This document shows positions 6,501-13,637 of a stretch of 64,000 bases of DNA, one piece after another (the stretch's first letter is position 1; each line of letters opens with the position of its first letter). A program made the translations under genes and the position numbers. The notes under the pieces were generated by a model. It was not told the origin of the DNA and ran no database searches. It worked only from the letters and a program-made list of their open reading frames with translations. Source of the DNA: Hominisplanchenecus_A murintestinalis (GTDB lineage Bacteria; Bacillota; Clostridia; Lachnospirales; Lachnospiraceae); assembly GCF_943193015.1 (NCBI RefSeq), contig NZ_CALPCM010000007.1, forward strand, positions 1 to 64,000. Reading direction: 5' to 3'.

Positions 6501-9423
6501 AGACTGGGCAGGATTGGCAAATGTTATTGTTTATAAACTGACAGATGTCGGACGTACAGGGAAACAGACCGTTGAAGTCAAGAATGGCAAGATTACATTG
6601 ACTGCTGAGGCAGATACGCCGTATGTTGTGCTGAAAGGCGATGAAGCGCCGAAAACAGTTTCTGAATGGAGCACAGGAACACATGTGAAAGATTCAGGAT
6701 TTAACAGCTATGCAGGTACAGGCGAGAATGGAAGCGCTTTGAACCCACAGGTATGGAGCGGCGATGTGGACAGTGCAGATGTGAAAGTAGTCCGTGTAGC
6801 GACAGGGAATAAATATCTGTCTATGGGCAGCGCGAAAAAAGAACTTGAGGTTATGACAGAAATTTCAGGTCTGGAAAAAGGCAAAAATTATGTTGCGGAA
6901 GTCTATGTAGATAATAAGAGCGACGCTAAGGCGTGGATTGAAGTGCTGGGTGGAACGAAAGTTGTTTCCAATTATACACTGAGATCAGTAGCTGGAAACT
7001 ATACGCAGTGCGATGCACATAATCTTCGAGGAATGCAGGGAAGCAATATGCAGATTATGTTGGTTTCCTTTACAGCGGCGTCTACAAGCGCTACTCTCGT
7101 GCTGAGACGCGAGGCAGGCGAGGGAATTACTTACTTTGACGACATCCGGATCGTCCAGAAAACGCTGAATAATGTCCATGAGGATGGAAGCTTTACACAG
7201 GACTTTGAAGAAGTTGTACAGGGGATTTATCCGTTTGTATATGGTCCGGCTCAGAGTGTGACTGACCATGTGACACATTTGTCTGAGCTGCACGCCCCAT
7301 ATACACAGTCTGGGTGGGGAAATATGATTCTGGATGACGTGATCGGCGGTAAGTGGTCTCTGAAGCATCACGGAAATAACAACGGACTGATTTACCGTAC
7401 CATTCCTCAGAACTTGCATCTGGAGCCGGGCGTAACGTATGATGTTACGTTTGACTATCAGGCAGGCCGTGACGATATGTACTATATGGTGATTGGTGAT
7501 GGCGAGAGTATTACAGAGCAGTCTGAGTATCTGGCTGGTACGGCAGCTCCGGCAGTTGGACAGAAGTCTACAACAGGTAAGTGCAGCTTTACCATTACCG
7601 GTTCCGGTACAGGGCAGTCCTGGTTTGGGCTTTACAGTACCAGGTTTGCAGAAATAGAAGGCGTGGAATATAGTTTTGGACAGAAAGATTTCATCCTTGA
7701 TAACCTGGTAGTAAAACCGCGCGCAGGAGAAAAGGCTCTGACCATAGATAAGAGAACTATGGAATTGAACGGGCTTGGGGATGTTGGAAAAATTACGGCG
7801 TCAAAAGATGTAACCTGGAGCAGTTCAGATGAGAATGTAGTAATCGTGGATGCGGATGGTTACGTGCAGGCAATGGGAGCAGGCAGTGCAGAAATTACTG
7901 CAACGTCGAAGCAGGATTCTTCTGAGACGGTGAGCTGTTCTGTAACAGTAGTAAATGGAAAGGATTCTTTACTGGACGCGCCGTTTACAGGCATTGTTGT
8001 TAATACAGAGGCATCAGGCGAGGGCGGAGAGAACGCGATTGACGGAGACGTGTCCACATGGTGGCACTCACAGTGGGCTGGTGAACGCTTTACTGTCAGC
8101 GAAACGAATCCGGCAATTGCTACAGTGACTCTGAAAGACGGCATAGATGCGATCAGCGGTTTTATACTTACGCAGAGACCTGGCAATACAAACGGTCTGG
8201 TTCATAAACTGCAATATATAGTAGGAAACAGCTTTGATGCGGCTACACATACAGTTTCCGACATCATTGCACAGGGAGATATGACTGTTGCAGAAGAAAA
8301 GGTTGCGGCAGGAGCAGAAGTTAAGGTTCCGTTTAACGAGACCGTGACAGGTAAATATCTGCAGATCCGTATTTTGAAAGGCGGTGGAGACTTTGCGGCT
8401 ATTGGGGAGCTTGCCCTTTATAAAACAGATGTCTTTGACAATGCAGAACTTCTGAAGGAAAAGCAGGATGAGAAAAAAGCGGCGGATGCAGCCGTACAGG
8501 AAGCAGGTAAGGCAGTTGACGATGCAAAGAAAACGCTTGCAGAGGCTGAAAAAGCCGTAAATGCCGCGACAACGGAATGGAAGAAAGCGCAGGCAGTTTA
8601 TAATAAGGCGCAGGCAGATCTGGAAGTTCAGAAAGCAGAGCTGACGAAGAAAAAAGCTGAGAAAGCACAGCAGGAGGCAGCGTATGCCCTCGCAATGATG
8701 GAAGCGGCGCAGGCAACCGACCCGGCAATAAAAGCACAAAAGCAGGCGGCTGCAAATGCGGCGAAAGCAGAGATCGCCAAGGCGAAAGACAGTCTGGCAA
8801 AAGCTGAAGATACGCTGGAAAAAGCAAAACAAAATATGGCGGCGGCAAAGGCAAGCATGGAGGAGACATTGGCAAAACCGGATAAGCCAATTAACCAGGG
8901 AAATTCCGGCGGGCAGAAACCAAATCCAACGCCAAACCCGAATCCAAATCCGGGGCCAGCGCCGAATCCTCCGGTGAAAGAGCCTATTCGGAATGGAAGC
9001 GTTGGTAAATCAGGCAACGGCCGTTATCAGGTAATTAATGCAAAAGCGAAAACAGCCAGGCTGAAAGAAGTAATCAATAGGAAAAAGCCGACACTGAACG
9101 TTCCTGATACAGTAAAGATTAACGGCGTAACATGCAAAGTAGTAGAGGTTGGGGCAAAAGTCATGAAGGGCAATCCCAAGCTGAAGAAAGTAGTCCTTGG
9201 CAAAAACGTTACTACAATCGGCAAACAGGCGTTTATGAACTGTAAGAAGCTGACAAATGTTCAGTTAAAAGGCAAGGCTTTAAAGAGCATCAAAGCAGGC
9301 GCATTTAAAAAGACTTCAGCGAAGCTGAAAGTAAGCGCAAAGAAGATGAGCAAGAAAGAGAAAGCAAAACTTCTGAAAGCTTTGAAGAAAGCCGGATGCA
9401 GCAAGAAGGTTAAAGTGAAGTAA
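3514..9423 (+). CDS. Secreted GH101 endo-alpha-N-acetylgalactosaminidase, multimodular
   Basis: A 1969-residue exported enzyme expected to release the core-1 disaccharide Gal-beta-1,3-GalNAc from Ser/Thr of mucins. The order is: signal peptide (cleavage near AEAAEA, residue ~38); laminin-G-like region to ~225; carboxypeptidase-regulatory-like domain (~233-310); GH101 core with nucleophile D779 (MYLDVW) and acid/base E805 (STEFGEEGEYD), spaced and flanked as in pneumococcal GH101; two galactose-binding-like regions (~1080-1400); a Big_2-like domain (~1408-1480); an F5/8-type CBM32-like domain (~1487-1640); an Ala/Lys/Glu coiled coil (~1642-1785); a Pro/Asn linker; and a lysine-rich LRR_5-like tail. 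There is no LPxTG motif; the basic tail may hold it to the wall. ATG 3514 sits 7 nt from AGGAGG; ATG 3511 is only 4 nt away. Confidence 0.95.
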   Translation: MREKSSKRLIRSFLSGLLAFVLAFTPVLSSLPAMQAEAAEAKKWYHVETGSGNGNDHSYSNASTKPAAVLLHNTERMPANDGTFSVTYEKQGDSTADARLGFFYTYLNDNNFLYVGYDKDSHWFYEYNVNGGGTKYDTIEGIPDQADGSRTTFSISLAREALTVKVNDVTKSVNVQDFFTLAKVVEDNGKFGFRLGSPTSMHFTDAKLGTTALDNNWSFLAECAGQTFQEEAPVPVHTVTGAVKNTNGQPVEGANVRIGYESAQTRSDGGFSVEVEEGTYDVAVSAKGYVAKTISGVAITEDKSLGDIELETKTETVYEHYIQTNKIKAAVSETFPQVMQYKLTDGGSEKTVQGQEKELSTIKINGVAITPVMGEVKISENNAVYPMTLKRDSIDLEMTVEISVEQNDLIWRVTEIKKKEGCPKIHTIEVPELNLVTITDEQSDAQFMGANVSTDTEVSGDQEITFEDGFAANSSAGYVYGFLSADGVSAGVWSNSEMSGDKRLVRNNGVNSMSLTSALWYHEYGNLALNADYDSDDYNKTPVSELPCAKVCLAGDENQDGAVDWQDGAIAYRDIMNNPMGSENTKELVNYRISMNFSSQATNPYLKTADNIKKVYLATDGLPQAVMMKGYGSEGHDSANSEYGHVADRLGGLEELKKLNSIAHKYNTQMGIHVNAQEAYPEAQSFNEKLINGVGVKGWGWLDQSLTINRPYDLGSGLRYKRMLQLYDQLNDTSLYANKWPGVVGEGEDETVADAETIANTVAEKKQTVDTNLDFMYLDVWYGDSWETRKIAQQFNSLGWRFSTEFGEEGEYDSTWQHWATEGHYGGKSKKGMNSDVMRFLRNHQKDSYVLNYPRFGGTADNPLLGGFSLTGFEGWGGSNDSFNTYMTGTFAENLPTKFLQHYLVYKWENYPKGQSPVGNHEKQITLKNKEGDTVVVTRKEEQRDDDYIERIITLNGKTVLDEVKYLLPWTDSETKKEKLYHYNYEGGTTEWELQEDWAGLANVIVYKLTDVGRTGKQTVEVKNGKITLTAEADTPYVVLKGDEAPKTVSEWSTGTHVKDSGFNSYAGTGENGSALNPQVWSGDVDSADVKVVRVATGNKYLSMGSAKKELEVMTEISGLEKGKNYVAEVYVDNKSDAKAWIEVLGGTKVVSNYTLRSVAGNYTQCDAHNLRGMQGSNMQIMLVSFTAASTSATLVLRREAGEGITYFDDIRIVQKTLNNVHEDGSFTQDFEEVVQGIYPFVYGPAQSVTDHVTHLSELHAPYTQSGWGNMILDDVIGGKWSLKHHGNNNGLIYRTIPQNLHLEPGVTYDVTFDYQAGRDDMYYMVIGDGESITEQSEYLAGTAAPAVGQKSTTGKCSFTITGSGTGQSWFGLYSTRFAEIEGVEYSFGQKDFILDNLVVKPRAGEKALTIDKRTMELNGLGDVGKITASKDVTWSSSDENVVIVDADGYVQAMGAGSAEITATSKQDSSETVSCSVTVVNGKDSLLDAPFTGIVVNTEASGEGGENAIDGDVSTWWHSQWAGERFTVSETNPAIATVTLKDGIDAISGFILTQRPGNTNGLVHKLQYIVGNSFDAATHTVSDIIAQGDMTVAEEKVAAGAEVKVPFNETVTGKYLQIRILKGGGDFAAIGELALYKTDVFDNAELLKEKQDEKKAADAAVQEAGKAVDDAKKTLAEAEKAVNAATTEWKKAQAVYNKAQADLEVQKAELTKKKAEKAQQEAAYALAMMEAAQATDPAIKAQKQAAANAAKAEIAKAKDSLAKAEDTLEKAKQNMAAAKASMEETLAKPDKPINQGNSGGQKPNPTPNPNPNPGPAPNPPVKEPIRNGSVGKSGNGRYQVINAKAKTARLKEVINRKKPTLNVPDTVKINGVTCKVVEVGAKVMKGNPKLKKVVLGKNVTTIGKQAFMNCKKLTNVQLKGKALKSIKAGAFKKTSAKLKVSAKKMSKKEKAKLLKALKKAGCSKKVKVK

Positions 9424-9437
9424 TAAGTAAATAGAGA

Positions 9438-9480
9438 GAAGCCCCCGGAAAGCGGAATGCTTTTTCGGGGGCTTCTTTTG
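9438..9480 (+). terminator. Terminator of the GH101 gene
   Basis: A strong stem GAAGCCCCCG...CGGGGGCTTC is followed by TTTTGTCTT, 15 bp after the GH101 stop. The next gene (lrgB) is convergent, and the same hairpin may serve it weakly. Confidence 0.85.
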
Positions 9481-9528
9481 TCTTGATGTAGCTAAATAGC
9501 AGTTTGTAAAAATCCTGTATAACCTTTG

Positions 9529-10221
9529 CTATAAGAAGTTTGTGAATACAGAAGCGCCGATTACGGTGAACAGTCCGGATACGGCAATGGAAAGGCTGCT
9601 CATGGCTCCCTGGATTTCACCCAGTTCCAGGGCTTTTGAGGTGCCGATTGCATGGGAGGAGGTTCCAAATGCTAACCCTACGGCTACAGGTTCTTCTATA
9701 TGGAACAGACGGCATATTCGCTCACCGATAACATTTCCGAGGATGCCGGTCACGACAATAACCGCTACGGTAATTGTAGGGATACCTCCAAGTTCCTCTG
9801 AAAGACCTATGCCGATAGCAGTGGTGATCGATTTTGGGAGGAGAGTTACATAATATGTGTGCTCCAGGCCAAACAGGGCTGCCATTCCCAGAACGCTTCC
9901 CAAGCTGGAAAATACCCCGGCGAGAATTCCAAGGAGGACAGCAGAGGAGTGCTGTTTCAGTATGGAAAGCTGCTGGTACAATGGAACTGCCAGGCAGACC
10001 GTGGCAGGAGTCAGCAGGTAGCTTAAGCATTTTGCGGATTGGCTGAAGTTTTCATAGTCTACGCCGAATATCCGGATTACCAGGATTGCAAAGATGATGG
10101 AAACCAGAAGTGGATTTAGTAATCCCAATTTTAATTTTTTCTTCAGGAAAACGCCCAGGGCGTATCCAATGATACAGACTGTTACTCCAAAATAGGAGGA
10201 GCTATTTAAAAAATCACTCAT
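9529..10221 (-). CDS. lrgB: LrgB/CidB family membrane protein
   Basis: A 230-residue integral membrane protein of the LrgB family. It has about six hydrophobic segments and the conserved PKSITTAIGIGLSEELGG segment and GTSSHAIGTSKA near the C-terminus. LrgB acts with LrgA in holin/antiholin-like control of murein hydrolases and, in several bacteria, in export of pyruvate or other small metabolites. I start it at ATG 10221 (MSDFLNSS); the longer frame to 10257 begins inside lrgA with a non-membrane leader. The start overlaps the lrgA stop by 8 bp, so the two are translationally coupled. Confidence 0.85.
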   Translation of the reverse strand: MSDFLNSSSYFGVTVCIIGYALGVFLKKKLKLGLLNPLLVSIIFAILVIRIFGVDYENFSQSAKCLSYLLTPATVCLAVPLYQQLSILKQHSSAVLLGILAGVFSSLGSVLGMAALFGLEHTYYVTLLPKSITTAIGIGLSEELGGIPTITVAVIVVTGILGNVIGERICRLFHIEEPVAVGLAFGTSSHAIGTSKALELGEIQGAMSSLSIAVSGLFTVIGASVFTNFL

Positions 10222-10582
10222 TTTCCGGGTTCCTCCCTTTCTTTCTGCGGATAACAAACTGGACAGTTCTGCCCGTGACTGCCATGACCAGTATAGTAGT
10301 TGCAGCTATGATAACAGATATTGGGAAGAGCATTGGCATGAGACTGTCCCATACAGCCACAAGGCCTACCGCTGCCGGAATAAACATAGGCGGCATAATT
10401 TCAATCAGGAAATCAGAGGCACGTTTGACTTTTTCAAGTTTTATAACTCCTGTACACAGGGCAAGCAGCATCAGAAGCAATCCGTAGATGCTTGCCGGAA
10501 TAGGGAGAGGAAGCACGGCATAGAGTGCTTCCCCTAAAAATGTGATAAAAAGTATGATTCCAAATTCAAAAAGTAGTTTCAT
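10214..10582 (-). CDS. lrgA: LrgA/CidA family membrane protein
   Basis: A 122-residue protein with four hydrophobic segments and the LrgA/CidA pattern PLPIPASIYGLLLMLLAL followed by FIPAAVGLV. Family members are small holin-like proteins that work with LrgB. The start at 10582 (MKLLFEFG) has AGAGGAG placed correctly on the minus strand; the longer reading to 10621 has no such site. It lies 41 bp after the uracil permease on the same strand and overlaps lrgB, so uraA-lrgA-lrgB may be one transcript. No LytSR regulator is visible in the window. Confidence 0.85.
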   Translation of the reverse strand: MKLLFEFGIILFITFLGEALYAVLPLPIPASIYGLLLMLLALCTGVIKLEKVKRASDFLIEIMPPMFIPAAVGLVAVWDSLMPMLFPISVIIAATTILVMAVTGRTVQFVIRRKKGRNPENE

Positions 10583-10623
10583 GTTGTCTCCTCTAATGAA
10601 ATGATTCCGGGAAGCAGGCAATT

Positions 10624-11946
10624 TTATTCCTCATCCCTGTCATTTGTCAGTTTGAATTTGTCAAATGCATAGAAGAGCAGGGAAAGTATCATACCTACGA
10701 TACATGCCAGTACCATGCCGGTAAGCTGTACGTTTCCAAAGCTTATGGCGGCTCCGGAAAGACCTGTGACGAATACCACACTGGTAAGCGTCAGGTTCCG
10801 GCTTTTGCTGTAGTCTACCTGGGAATCCACCATAATGCGGATGCCGGAAGTTCCGATCATGCCATAGAGCAGGAAAGAAATACCGCCGATAACGGGTCCT
10901 GGAATTGTATTAATCAGCGCAGACATAGGCCCGATAAAAGAACATAGGATAGACAGCACGGCAGCTCCGGCGATTACCCGGACGGAGTAAACTTTCGTCA
11001 TAGCCATAACGCCGATATTTTCCCCATAAGTAGTCGTGGGGACAGAACCCACCAGACCGGATAGCATAGTGGAAAAGTTGTCTGCAAACAAGGAGCGGTG
11101 CAGTCCCGGTTCTTTCAGCAAATCACGTCCCACGATTTCACTTGTTACGACCTGATGTCCGATATGCTCAGAAGCGATAACCAGGATTACCGGAAGGATA
11201 ATCAGGATAGCGTCTGCGCTGAATTTCGGAAGCATAAAATTTGGCAGCGTGAAAAAGGGCGTTGCCAACGCTTCTGAGATTGTTGCCATGTCTATCACGC
11301 CGAATATGACGGCAGAGACATAGCCTGCGATAATCGCGATCAAAATCGGGATAACAGCCAGGAATTTGCGGAACAGGATATTCCCGAATACGGCTACGCC
11401 CAGGGTAATCAGGAATACGAGAGCATTGTTCATATTAACGGGAGTTACAACCTGGTTGTAAAGCCCGGATGCTTCGTCGAGCACGTATTCGGTACCGGAA
11501 AGGATTCCGGCGGTAGAAGCCGCGCTTCCGGCCAGCTCCAGCCCAATCAGCGCGACTACAGGGCCCATGGCAGCAGGAGGCAGTACCACGTCAATCCATT
11601 TGGTGCCGAATTTGTAAATAATCAGCGCCAGGATGCAGCCACAGAAACCTACGGCTACGAAGCCGCCGAGGGCGTATTCATAGCCCCAGTTGGAAATTAC
11701 GATGCCCGCGGGAGCCAGGAATGCAAAACTGGAGCCAAGGTATGCGGGAGCTTTGCCTTTTGTGATCAAGATAAAGAGCAGTGTGCCGACGCCATTTGTC
11801 AAAAGTACGATAGCAGGATTGATCCCAAAAATAAAGGGAACAAGTACCGATGCGCCGAACATAGCAAACATATGCTGGATGCTGAGAGGTACAAGCAGCC
11901 GAAAAGGTACTTTGTCCTCTATGTGAATGGTTTTTTTTTCGCTCAT
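10624..11946 (-). CDS. uraA: Uracil permease, NCS2 family
   Basis: A 440-residue transporter with about 14 membrane segments. It matches the UraA branch of the nucleobase-cation symporter-2 family: FGASVLVPFIFGI in TM1, the substrate helix with SEHIGHQ, and the YGENIGV motif whose glutamates bind uracil and proton. It imports uracil for pyrimidine salvage. AAGAGGAAAAA precedes the start. No obvious PyrR-type antiterminator is seen in the 60-bp leader. It follows the gdhA terminator and leads into lrgAB. Confidence 0.92.
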   Translation of the reverse strand: MSEKKTIHIEDKVPFRLLVPLSIQHMFAMFGASVLVPFIFGINPAIVLLTNGVGTLLFILITKGKAPAYLGSSFAFLAPAGIVISNWGYEYALGGFVAVGFCGCILALIIYKFGTKWIDVVLPPAAMGPVVALIGLELAGSAASTAGILSGTEYVLDEASGLYNQVVTPVNMNNALVFLITLGVAVFGNILFRKFLAVIPILIAIIAGYVSAVIFGVIDMATISEALATPFFTLPNFMLPKFSADAILIILPVILVIASEHIGHQVVTSEIVGRDLLKEPGLHRSLFADNFSTMLSGLVGSVPTTTYGENIGVMAMTKVYSVRVIAGAAVLSILCSFIGPMSALINTIPGPVIGGISFLLYGMIGTSGIRIMVDSQVDYSKSRNLTLTSVVFVTGLSGAAISFGNVQLTGMVLACIVGMILSLLFYAFDKFKLTNDRDEE

Positions 11947-12002
11947 TTTTTCCTCTTTCTGACGCGTTTACCGCGTTATCTTTGTAAGTTTGGAATGTTA
12001 TT

Positions 12003-12040
12003 AAAATCGGCTGCCGCGACGGATGTCTTGCAGCAGCCGA
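12003..12040 (-). terminator. Terminator of gdhA
   Basis: On the minus strand, TCGGCTGC (12040-12033) pairs with GCAGCCGA (12014-12007) and is followed by TTTTAATAAC. It lies 20 bp after the gdhA stop and separates gdhA from uraA. Confidence 0.75.
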
Positions 12041-12059
12041 AATCAATTTTTTCTATAAA

Positions 12060-13394
12060 TTATACAATGCCCTGTGCGTTCATAGCGTCAACCACTTTTT
12101 CAAAGCCTGCGATGTTCGCGCCTGCTACATAGTTGCCGGCCATTCCGTAACGCTCTGCGGCGTCTGCCATGTTGTGGCAGATATTTACCATAATGTTCTG
12201 GAGTTTAGCGTCTACTTCTTCGAATGTCCAGCTTAAACGCTCGCTGTTCTGGGACATTTCCAGAGCGGAGGTTGCCACGCCGCCGGCGTTTGCAGCCTTA
12301 CCCGGTGCAAACAGGATACCGTTTGCCTGCAGGTACTCGGTAGCTTCGATTGTCGTAGGCATGTTTGCGCCTTCTGCAACTGCGAAGCAGCCGTTTGCCA
12401 CTAAGGCTTTTGCATCGTCCAGAAGCAGTTCGTTCTGAGTAGCGCACGGAAGGGCGATATCGCATTTTACATTCCATACGCCGCGGCCTTCATGGTATTC
12501 GGAGTTCGGACGGTATTTCTTGTACTCGGTCAGACGGGCACGGTTTACTTCTTTGATTTCCTTAATAGCAGCTACGTCGATACCTTCTGCGTCATAAACC
12601 CATCCGGTAGAGTCGCTCATAGTTACTACCTTAGCGCCGAGCTGCTGTGCTTTCTGGCAGGCGTAGATAGCTACATTTCCGGAACCGGAAATACATACTG
12701 TCTTGCCGGCAAGCTCTTTGCCGTTCATTTTCAGCATTTCCTGAGTCAGATAAAGCAGGCCGTATCCGGTAGCTTCTGTCCTTGCCAGGGAACCGCCGTA
12801 GGAAAGTCCTTTTCCGGTGAGAACACCTTCATATAAACCGCGGATTCTCTTGTACTGTCCGAACATAAAGCCGATTTCTCTTGCTCCTGTTCCGATGTCT
12901 CCGGCAGGAACGTCGGTATCAGCGCCGATGTATTTACAAAGTTCTGTCATAAAACTCTGGCAGAATGCCATAACCTCGCGGTCAGATTTACCCTTCGGAT
13001 CAAAGTCGGAACCGCCCTTACCGCCGCCGATAGGAAGCCCTGTCAGAGAGTTTTTGAAAATCTGTTCAAATCCAAGGAATTTAATAATACCAAGGTTTAC
13101 GGAAGGATGTAAACGGAGTCCTCCTTTATATGGCCCGATAGCGCTGTTGAACTGCACGCGGTATCCGGTATTTACCTGTACCTGTCCTTTATCGTCTACC
13201 CAAGGAACACGGAACTTGAACTGTCTTTCCGGGTTTACCAGACGCTCCAGAAGGGCATCTTTTCTGAATTTGTCTTCATTAGCCTCAATTACGGTTCTCA
13301 ATGATTCCAAAACTTCTTTTACAGCCTGGTGGAATTCCGGCTCCGCCGGGTTCTGCGCTACTACTTTTGCAATAACCTCATCAACATATGACAT
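12060..13394 (-). CDS. gdhA: NADP-specific glutamate dehydrogenase
   Basis: A 444-residue enzyme of the hexameric glutamate dehydrogenase family, catalysing 2-oxoglutarate + NH4+ + NADPH to glutamate. The substrate-binding loop with the catalytic lysine is LPIGGGKGGSDFDP. PAGDIGTGAREIG and the Rossmann segment SGSGNVAIYACQKA follow, and the C-terminal NAGGVATSALEMSQNS is intact. Length matches the family. GGAGG lies directly upstream. It is monocistronic, with its own promoter and terminator, and divergent from the P-type ATPase gene. Confidence 0.96.
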   Translation of the reverse strand: MSYVDEVIAKVVAQNPAEPEFHQAVKEVLESLRTVIEANEDKFRKDALLERLVNPERQFKFRVPWVDDKGQVQVNTGYRVQFNSAIGPYKGGLRLHPSVNLGIIKFLGFEQIFKNSLTGLPIGGGKGGSDFDPKGKSDREVMAFCQSFMTELCKYIGADTDVPAGDIGTGAREIGFMFGQYKRIRGLYEGVLTGKGLSYGGSLARTEATGYGLLYLTQEMLKMNGKELAGKTVCISGSGNVAIYACQKAQQLGAKVVTMSDSTGWVYDAEGIDVAAIKEIKEVNRARLTEYKKYRPNSEYHEGRGVWNVKCDIALPCATQNELLLDDAKALVANGCFAVAEGANMPTTIEATEYLQANGILFAPGKAANAGGVATSALEMSQNSERLSWTFEEVDAKLQNIMVNICHNMADAAERYGMAGNYVAGANIAGFEKVVDAMNAQGIV

Positions 13395-13460
13395 ATTTTT
13401 TCCTCCTCTTACATAGAATATACTTTCGCTTTACTTTAGCGAGATAAAGTTTCCTTGCCT

Positions 13461-13489
13461 ATTATAGCAAAAGAATTCCCATACGTAAA
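13461..13489 (-). promoter_or_regulatory. Promoter of gdhA
   Basis: On the minus strand TTTACG (13489-13484), 17-bp spacer, TATAAT (13466-13461). Between it and the start codon is an inverted repeat TCGCT (13426-13430) / AGCGA (13438-13442), which could be a small 5' UTR hairpin or an operator. Confidence 0.65.
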
Positions 13490-13560
13490 CAAAAAAATGA
13501 AAGAAACAGAAAAGGAAAAAGGAAGATAAGAGGAAGGTTCTTAAAAATTTAAGAATATGG

Positions 13561-13589
13561 TGTACAAAAACTGACATGTTTTGTATACT
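13561..13589 (+). promoter_or_regulatory. Candidate promoter of the P-type ATPase gene with inverted repeat
   Basis: TGTACA (13561-13566), 17-bp spacer, TATACT (13584-13589). TACAAAA (13563-13569) and TTTTGTA (13579-13585) form an inverted repeat between the two boxes, as expected for an operator. The match to the -35 consensus is only 4 of 6. Confidence 0.4.
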
Positions 13590-13637
13590 CTTTTATAGAG
13601 TTAAATATGCCGCAGGAAAAAGGGGTGCATAAGTTTT

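Noticed and set aside
8068..9017. Several long minus-strand ORFs opposite the GH101 tail
   Set aside because: They are shadows of the Ala/Lys/Glu coiled-coil codons, with low-complexity composition and no ribosome sites.
9529..10257. lrgB start at 10257
   Set aside because: The first 12 residues overlap lrgA and do not resemble the family. ATG 10221 gives the normal N-terminus.
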